From positions 1-10,631 of the forward strand of contig JAGQND010000022.1 of NCBI GenBank assembly GCA_020428265.1: 10,631 bases of DNA, written 5' to 3'. The notes under the pieces were generated by a model that did no database searches, was not told the DNA's origin, and saw only the letters and a list, made by a program, of their open reading frames with translations. Within the stretch, counting starts at the first letter, position 1, and each line of letters opens with the position of its first letter. This stretch comes from Candidatus Saccharimonadota bacterium. Lineage in GTDB: Bacteria > Patescibacteriota > Saccharimonadia > Saccharimonadales > Saccharimonadaceae. Both the position numbers and the translations under genes were made by a program. Shown here in pieces: positions 6,433 to 10,631 of this stretch.

Positions 6433-8124
6433 ATGGCGAGAAAAAATAATGCAATGGACGGATTTGTATCGCGTCGTCCGGAGCGAAGAGTGGGTGGTAC
6501 AATCGGCGGAGACAAAAATCCGCCTATTATAAAGGCCCCCGTAGAAGCCAAAGACGACACCCCTAGGCCGACTAGGAGTGGTGTTTCGCGTGCTGAGATA
6601 GATATGTCGCTACGTGGCATAGACACCGATGAGCAACAAGAGAAAGTACCTAAGCCGAGGCGTCGTGACCGTGACAGTAAGCCCGTAGGTACTACCAAGG
6701 GCCGCGGCAAAAAAATAGCTAAAGTCATTGCTACTTTAGTGCTAGTTATTGGCCTGGGTATGGGCGGTTATGTAGGGTTTAAGGCATTTATGGCCAGCGC
6801 CAACGTGTTCAAGGGCGGCTTCTTTGACTTATTCCAAAACCAGCCACTCAAGCAGGATGCAAATGGTCGCAGTAATATTATAATTCTCGGTACATCAGAG
6901 GACGACCCAGGGCACCAAGGTGCAAATTTGACCGACTCTATGATGATACTTAGTATCGACCAAACTAAGAAAAACGCATTTATGGTAAGCATACCGCGTG
7001 ACTTATATGTAAAGTATGGCGAGGCCTGTAACTCTGGGTATCAGGGTAAGATAAACGAATACTACAACTGTATACACGATGGTGAGGGTGTAGATGCCGA
7101 TCGTAAGGCGCTCGCCAAGGAAGCTGAGTTTGTGGGGCAGATATTTGGCATGGATATACAATATGGTGTAAACGTTAATTATACTGTGATGCGCGAAATG
7201 GTTAACGCCGTAGGCGGCTCTATAACAGTAAATATCGAAGGTAACGGGCCGACTCCGTATGGAGTAAAAGAAGGCAGCGTGATGGATAGCAACTTTGACT
7301 GGAAGTGTGGTGTAAGTAACCCTAAATACACTAGGGCTATGGTGATCGAACGTTGTCCACCGCGTGGACACTTCATAGACTACGGCCCCGGGCCACAAAA
7401 GCTCGATGCCGAGCATGCACTTTACCTCGCTCAGGCCAGGGGAGATTCTGCACCTACTTGGGGCTTAGCTCAGTCTAATTTTGATCGCGAAAAAAACCAG
7501 CAAAAAATCATAAAAGCACTCAAAGAAAAGGCTACAAGTATAGGTGTATTAACTGATTTTGGTAAAGTTTCTAGCATGATAGATGCACTGGGCAATAATT
7601 TGCGCACTACTTTTGAGGCTAAGGAGTTCCGTACCCTTGTAGCGCTTACCAAAGACATCAAGAACGACGACATACGTTCTATAAGCCTGGTGGACAAAGA
7701 TGACCCTATAATGGGTACTGATATGGTAAATGGTATGAGTGTGGTTGTACCAGAGGCTGGTACGTACAATTACACTAAACTTCAGTCTTACGTACACAAG
7801 AAGATGAATTCTGATCCAGTTGCTGAAGAAGCTGCGCCGATAATGATACTTAACGGTTCGGGCGTGGCTGGCCTGGCGCAAGAGGAAGCCGACAAGCTTG
7901 AAAAAGCTGGGTATACCATATCGGACTTCGACAATGCACCAGAAAGGAGCAAGGCTTACCCTCGCTATACCGTGTACCAGATAGGTGAAGACGCTCCAGC
8001 TACGGCTAGTAAGCTACAGGCAAGGTACAAGGTAAGCATACTCAAAACGAAGCCACCTATTGAGGTAGCCGATGACGTGAAATTTGTAGTAATAGTGGGG
8101 CCACAACCGACTGACAAACAGTAG
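6433..8124 (+). CDS. LytR-CpsA-Psr (LCP) family cell-wall polymer transferase with LytR_C domain
   Basis: A 563-residue type II membrane protein. Residues 1-95 are a charged, Arg/Lys-rich cytoplasmic region; about 95-117 is the membrane span. The extracytoplasmic LCP catalytic domain runs from about 147 to 370, with NIIILGTSED, LTDSMMILSID (Asp168) and VSIPRDLYV (Arg189, Asp190). The later Arg-containing segment ARGDS...NFDREKNQQKII (335-360) corresponds to the conserved pyrophosphate-binding and helix region. A LytR_C domain is at about 466-556, beginning PIMILNGSGVAGLA. LCP enzymes transfer undecaprenyl-pyrophosphate-linked glycopolymers to peptidoglycan or, in some lineages, to proteins; the acceptor here is unknown. 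Two Cys pairs (199/213 and 292/308) could form disulfides outside the cell. The start follows the -10 at 6414 and has no Shine-Dalgarno site. Confidence 0.93.
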   Translation: MARKNNAMDGFVSRRPERRVGGTIGGDKNPPIIKAPVEAKDDTPRPTRSGVSRAEIDMSLRGIDTDEQQEKVPKPRRRDRDSKPVGTTKGRGKKIAKVIATLVLVIGLGMGGYVGFKAFMASANVFKGGFFDLFQNQPLKQDANGRSNIIILGTSEDDPGHQGANLTDSMMILSIDQTKKNAFMVSIPRDLYVKYGEACNSGYQGKINEYYNCIHDGEGVDADRKALAKEAEFVGQIFGMDIQYGVNVNYTVMREMVNAVGGSITVNIEGNGPTPYGVKEGSVMDSNFDWKCGVSNPKYTRAMVIERCPPRGHFIDYGPGPQKLDAEHALYLAQARGDSAPTWGLAQSNFDREKNQQKIIKALKEKATSIGVLTDFGKVSSMIDALGNNLRTTFEAKEFRTLVALTKDIKNDDIRSISLVDKDDPIMGTDMVNGMSVVVPEAGTYNYTKLQSYVHKKMNSDPVAEEAAPIMILNGSGVAGLAQEEADKLEKAGYTISDFDNAPERSKAYPRYTVYQIGEDAPATASKLQARYKVSILKTKPPIEVADDVKFVVIVGPQPTDKQ

Positions 8125-8127
8125 TCG

Positions 8128-8136
8128 TGGTATAAT
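8128..8136 (+). promoter_or_regulatory. Extended -10 promoter for the polytopic membrane protein gene
   Basis: TGG-TATAAT, a perfect extended -10, sits 3 bases after the LCP stop codon and 11 bases before ATG 8148. The predicted leader is only about 4-5 bases, too short for a Shine-Dalgarno site, and none is seen. Confidence 0.68.
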
Positions 8137-8147
8137 AGTGTAAGTTT

Positions 8148-8945
8148 ATGGAATTTTTGCGGACAGCGCGACGTAAATCACTACTTAGCGAAATAATATA
8201 CATAGGCCTCAATATAGCACTTGCGGGCTTGGTACTACTTTTGGTAGTAACTACTGGCACGCCATGGGCGGCGCTACTTTTGGTAGTCCTCAGCAAGTGG
8301 CGTATATTTGCCGTACGCCCTCGCTATTGGTTCGCACACGTTGAGTCCAACATGGTAGATGTCATAGTGGGCGTGGGTACAGTGCTTCTTATGTATACCG
8401 CTGGTCAAATAGCTCCGGGTGGTGCTTTGCTGACTCAAATAATTCTTGCAGTACTCTACGTACTATGGCTTTTGCTCCTTAAGCCTCGCTCCAAGCATGT
8501 ACTGGTGTCACTACAAGCCGCGGTGGCAGTGGTGGTGGGCACTATGGCTGTCGCTAGTGTGTCATATGAGTGGTGGTCTAGTGCTTTCGTGTTATTCATG
8601 TGGCTCATAGGTTATGCTGCGGCGCGCCACGTTTTATATATTTATTCTGACGAGCACACGCGATACCTAAGCCTTATTTGGGGCGTAGTATTCGCTGAGT
8701 TAGGTTGGGTTTCGTACCATTTGTTGGTTACCTATGAGCTGCCTTTTGGGCTAGCTATCAAGGTGCCAGAAATCACTCTTATATTGATAGGCTTGAGTTT
8801 TGTCGCAGAGCGTATATTTGCGTCACAGCATGCCAACGACGGTGAAATTAAGCGCAACGATATACTTATGCCTGTTATTTTTGTTACTGGCCTGATAGCT
8901 GTTTTATTGCTACTATTTACTTCGGTAAGTATAGGCACAGTTTAA
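8148..8945 (+). CDS. Unrecognised polytopic membrane protein
   Basis: A 265-residue protein of about eight or nine hydrophobic spans, near residues 16-38, 39-56, 69-87, 94-111, 118-138, 144-165, 173-195, 208-224 and 240-262. The N-terminus is basic (FLRTARRK), consistent with a cytoplasmic start, and short loops carry basic clusters (KWRIFAVRPRYW, KPRSKH). A longer loop has YSDEHTRY (166-173), and SQHANDGEIKRND (226-238) precedes the last span. No catalytic or transporter signature is recognised and no family is assigned. It lies between an LCP transferase and an HtrA protease, so an envelope role is a guess by context only. The start is supported by an extended -10 eleven bases upstream. Confidence 0.85.
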   Translation: MEFLRTARRKSLLSEIIYIGLNIALAGLVLLLVVTTGTPWAALLLVVLSKWRIFAVRPRYWFAHVESNMVDVIVGVGTVLLMYTAGQIAPGGALLTQIILAVLYVLWLLLLKPRSKHVLVSLQAAVAVVVGTMAVASVSYEWWSSAFVLFMWLIGYAAARHVLYIYSDEHTRYLSLIWGVVFAELGWVSYHLLVTYELPFGLAIKVPEITLILIGLSFVAERIFASQHANDGEIKRNDILMPVIFVTGLIAVLLLLFTSVSIGTV

Positions 8946-8965
8946 GAAATATATAAGCTAAAGCG

Positions 8966-8971
8966 TATAGA
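8966..8971 (+). promoter_or_regulatory. Weak candidate -10 for htrA
   Basis: TATAGA matches 4 of 6 -10 bases and ends 9 bases before ATG 8981, a position like that of other promoters here. TATATA/TATAAG at 8950-8957 is an alternative. Co-transcription with the upstream membrane protein gene (35-bp gap) is equally possible. Confidence 0.3.
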
Positions 8972-8980
8972 GTGGGGTAT

Positions 8981-10186
8981 ATGGACGACAAAAAAAGCAC
9001 TAAATCTGACAAAAAAATCGTAACGAGCTACAAGGCTGTAAGTAAGCCGCACCGAGTTAAAACGGGCAAATATGTATCAGCGGTTGTACTGCTTTTAGCT
9101 GGTTGTTTTATCATGGGCCTAGCGGGTGGTTATATTTCTTCTAGGTACAACACCCTCACCACCATAGACCGCAGTATGGCGCGCGACGGCAACACTGTAG
9201 TTAGTGCCGAGGAAGAAGACATCTCTTCTGTGGCAAATAGAGTAGGGCCTAGTGTGGTTTCTATTGTGACTACTAGTACCACGCAGACCATGTTTGGTGC
9301 GCAAAAAATGCAAGGTTCGGGCAGTGGCATAATTATAAGTAAAGACGGCTACATACTTACCAACAAACACGTAGTGTCTGGCAGTAGCAAAGTGTCGGTA
9401 ATACTCAGTGACGGTACAGTTTACGATGACGTAAAAGTTCTCGGTACGGACCCGCTGAATGACTTAGGGTTTATAAAGATAGATGGCGTAGATAATCTTA
9501 AGCCAGCTGCGCTAGGCGACTCAAGCTCGGTGCGTATAGGTCAAAAAGTCGTAGCTATTGGTAATCCGCTAGGTGAATATCAAAATACTGTCACGAGCGG
9601 TATCATCAGTGGCACTGGGCGCCCAATCTCAGCACAAGATGGTAATTCTGTAGAGAACCTCACAGACCTAATCCAAACTGATGCAGCCATAAACCCTGGT
9701 AATTCAGGCGGTCCATTGGTAAACCTTAGCGGTCAAGTGGTTGGTATAAATACGGCGGTGGCTGCGGATGCGCAGGGCATAGGCTTCGCTATACCTATAA
9801 ATTCGTCAAAAGGTATCATAAAGAATCTTCTTAAAACCGGCAAAGTATCACGTGCTTACATAGGTGTGCAGTACATCACTATCACTCCAGAAGTTGCCAA
9901 AAAATACAATTTATCAGTGAAAAAGGGTGCATACGTGAGCTCCGATAGTGGCTCAAGTGTTATACAAGGAAGCCCAGCAGAAAAAGCAGGCGTAAAAGAT
10001 AAAGATATCATAACTAAAGTCGGCGATATATCTGTGGGCGACCGCGGCAACGTATCAAGCTTAGTGTCAGAATATACTATCGGCGACAGAGTGCCACTAC
10101 AAATTTTGCGTGACGGTAAATATACAACAGTAGTCGTGACACTCGAGGAGTATCAGGCACCACAGTCAACTTCTACTGGTGAGTAA
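8981..10186 (+). CDS. htrA: HtrA/DegP-family membrane-anchored serine protease with one PDZ domain
   Basis: 401 residues from ATG 8981; a GTG at 8972 would add three residues, but it overlaps a possible -10 and is less likely. A basic cytoplasmic N-terminus leads to one membrane span (about 31-53). The trypsin-like domain (about 80-285) has the full catalytic triad: His130 in TNKHVV, Asp161 in DPLNDLGFIKI, and Ser242 in NPGNSGGPLV. The PDZ domain (about 294-388) contains YIGVQY, SPAEKAGVKDKDII and a GD.I.V repeat. It would degrade or refold misfolded exported proteins outside the membrane. There is one PDZ, as in DegS and Gram-positive HtrA, rather than two as in DegP. An LAGC sequence inside the span resembles a lipobox but is followed by more hydrophobic residues. 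The 3' end overlaps prmC by 14 bases. Confidence 0.95.
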   Translation: MDDKKSTKSDKKIVTSYKAVSKPHRVKTGKYVSAVVLLLAGCFIMGLAGGYISSRYNTLTTIDRSMARDGNTVVSAEEEDISSVANRVGPSVVSIVTTSTTQTMFGAQKMQGSGSGIIISKDGYILTNKHVVSGSSKVSVILSDGTVYDDVKVLGTDPLNDLGFIKIDGVDNLKPAALGDSSSVRIGQKVVAIGNPLGEYQNTVTSGIISGTGRPISAQDGNSVENLTDLIQTDAAINPGNSGGPLVNLSGQVVGINTAVAADAQGIGFAIPINSSKGIIKNLLKTGKVSRAYIGVQYITITPEVAKKYNLSVKKGAYVSSDSGSSVIQGSPAEKAGVKDKDIITKVGDISVGDRGNVSSLVSEYTIGDRVPLQILRDGKYTTVVVTLEEYQAPQSTSTGE

Positions 10187-10631
10187 ATAGAGTTATGAGT
10201 CCCTCGGTTGCAAGGTGTTTGTAGCCCAGGGACTCGGCGTAGTTTATGATATCTGGTATTTGCCTAGCGTCAGACTCAAGTAGTACATAGCCTCCGGAGT
10301 TGAGCCATAGCAGGGCTTGGTCGAGCAGCTTATATATTAGTGATAGTCCTTGGTTGTCTGCATATAATGCCAGCGAAGGTTCGGCGTGAGTTTCTGGCGA
10401 AACTTGCCATTTTTTGTCTACATAGGGAAGGTTGGCTACCAGTATGTCCACTTGTATGCCAAAGCTCCGCAGCAAATCGTTTTTGACAAGGTTTACTTTT
10501 GCACTGTTTGCACTGGCATTTTCTTTGGCTAGGTTTAGTGCTTGCTGGTCTATATCGCTAAGCACGACATTTAGCTCGGGCCATTCGAGTTTGGCGGTTA
10601 TGCCTAGGCAGCCGGTGCCAGTTCCTATATC
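10173..10631 (-). CDS. prmC: Peptide chain release factor N5-glutamine methyltransferase PrmC (HemK), 5' partial
   Basis: The frame is open to the right window edge, so the N-terminal part is missing; 152 C-terminal residues are visible. The first visible residues DIGTGTGCLGITA form SAM-binding motif I, and SDIDQQAL the acidic loop that binds the ribose. VANLPYV is the family's (N/D)PPY catalytic motif with Leu for the first Pro, followed by EPSLALYADNQGL, the typical PrmC EP..AL..G..GL region. GGYVLLESD and the C-terminal strand complete the Rossmann fold. The enzyme methylates the Gln of the GGQ motif in peptide release factors. No residue of the N-terminal substrate-binding domain can be seen. 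It converges on htrA with a 14-base overlap. Confidence 0.92.
   Translation of the reverse strand, partial: DIGTGTGCLGITAKLEWPELNVVLSDIDQQALNLAKENASANSAKVNLVKNDLLRSFGIQVDILVANLPYVDKKWQVSPETHAEPSLALYADNQGLSLIYKLLDQALLWLNSGGYVLLESDARQIPDIINYAESLGYKHLATEGLITLFTHQ

Noticed and set aside
6582..6597. Possible parS site (begins TGTTTCGCGTG)
   Set aside because: Only 10 of 16 positions match the canonical parS, all in the left part; the right half is not palindromic and it lies inside the LCP coding region.
7003..7416. Long antisense open frames inside the LCP gene and other genes
   Set aside because: They lie wholly within well-supported genes, show no family motifs and have no promoter or Shine-Dalgarno signal; they are shadows of coding sequence.
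9095..9106. Lipobox-like LAGC in the HtrA N-terminus, suggesting a lipoprotein
   Set aside because: The N-region before it is about 30 residues long and the hydrophobic stretch continues well past the Cys, which fits a plain membrane span better.
2..10631. UGA reassigned to glycine (genetic code 25)
   Set aside because: Every main frame is full length under the standard code and contains no in-frame TGA, whereas code-25 genomes use TGA often within genes.
1..10631. tRNA, rRNA, CRISPR, insertion sequence or phage elements
   Set aside because: No cloverleaf, repeat array, terminal inverted repeats or transposase/integrase motifs were seen, and the spacers are too short to hide them.

Overview
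The window looks like a chromosomal segment from a Candidate Phyla Radiation (Patescibacteria) bacterium, most likely Saccharibacteria (TM7). This is an inference, and no 16S or other decisive marker is present. It rests on small compact genes with tiny spacers, a membrane-anchored CAP protein and a large cell-wall transferase of the style seen in that group, heavy use of the ATA isoleucine codon, rplU without rpmA beside it, and standard-code reading with no TGA stop among the main genes. No mobile element, CRISPR array, tRNA or rRNA gene was seen, and no gene-free stretch exceeds about 115 bases.

Layout from left to right: (1) the 3' part of a large surface protein (beta-helix, fibronectin-like domains, low-complexity stalk, C-terminal membrane anchor), closed by a strong hairpin terminator; (2) a three-pass membrane CAP/SCP-domain protein; (3) a GalU-like sugar-1-phosphate nucleotidyltransferase; (4) ribosomal protein L21 with its own sigma70-type promoter, Shine-Dalgarno site and terminator; (5) a parA-parB chromosome-partition pair with overlapping genes; (6) signal peptidase I on the minus strand, convergent with parB; (7) a LytR-CpsA-Psr (LCP) wall-polymer transferase, divergent from lepB; (8) an unrecognised polytopic membrane protein; (9) an HtrA/DegP-type serine protease with one PDZ domain; (10) the C-terminal part of the release-factor methyltransferase PrmC on the minus strand, overlapping the end of htrA.

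Functionally this is mostly a cell-surface block: sugar nucleotide supply (galU-like), transfer of polymer to the wall (LCP), protein export (lepB), extracytoplasmic quality control (htrA) and surface proteins (beta-helix protein, CAP protein). Chromosome segregation (parAB) and translation (rplU, prmC) genes lie among them.

The most interesting signal is regulatory. Several genes have a -10-like hexamer 7 to 13 bases before the start codon and no convincing Shine-Dalgarno site, which predicts leaderless or near-leaderless mRNAs. By contrast rplU and the operon-internal parB have clear Shine-Dalgarno sites. Other points of note are the lack of TGA stops, contrasting ATA-codon use between genes, and a Cys-containing C-terminal anchor with repeated V(L/K)G motifs in the first protein.
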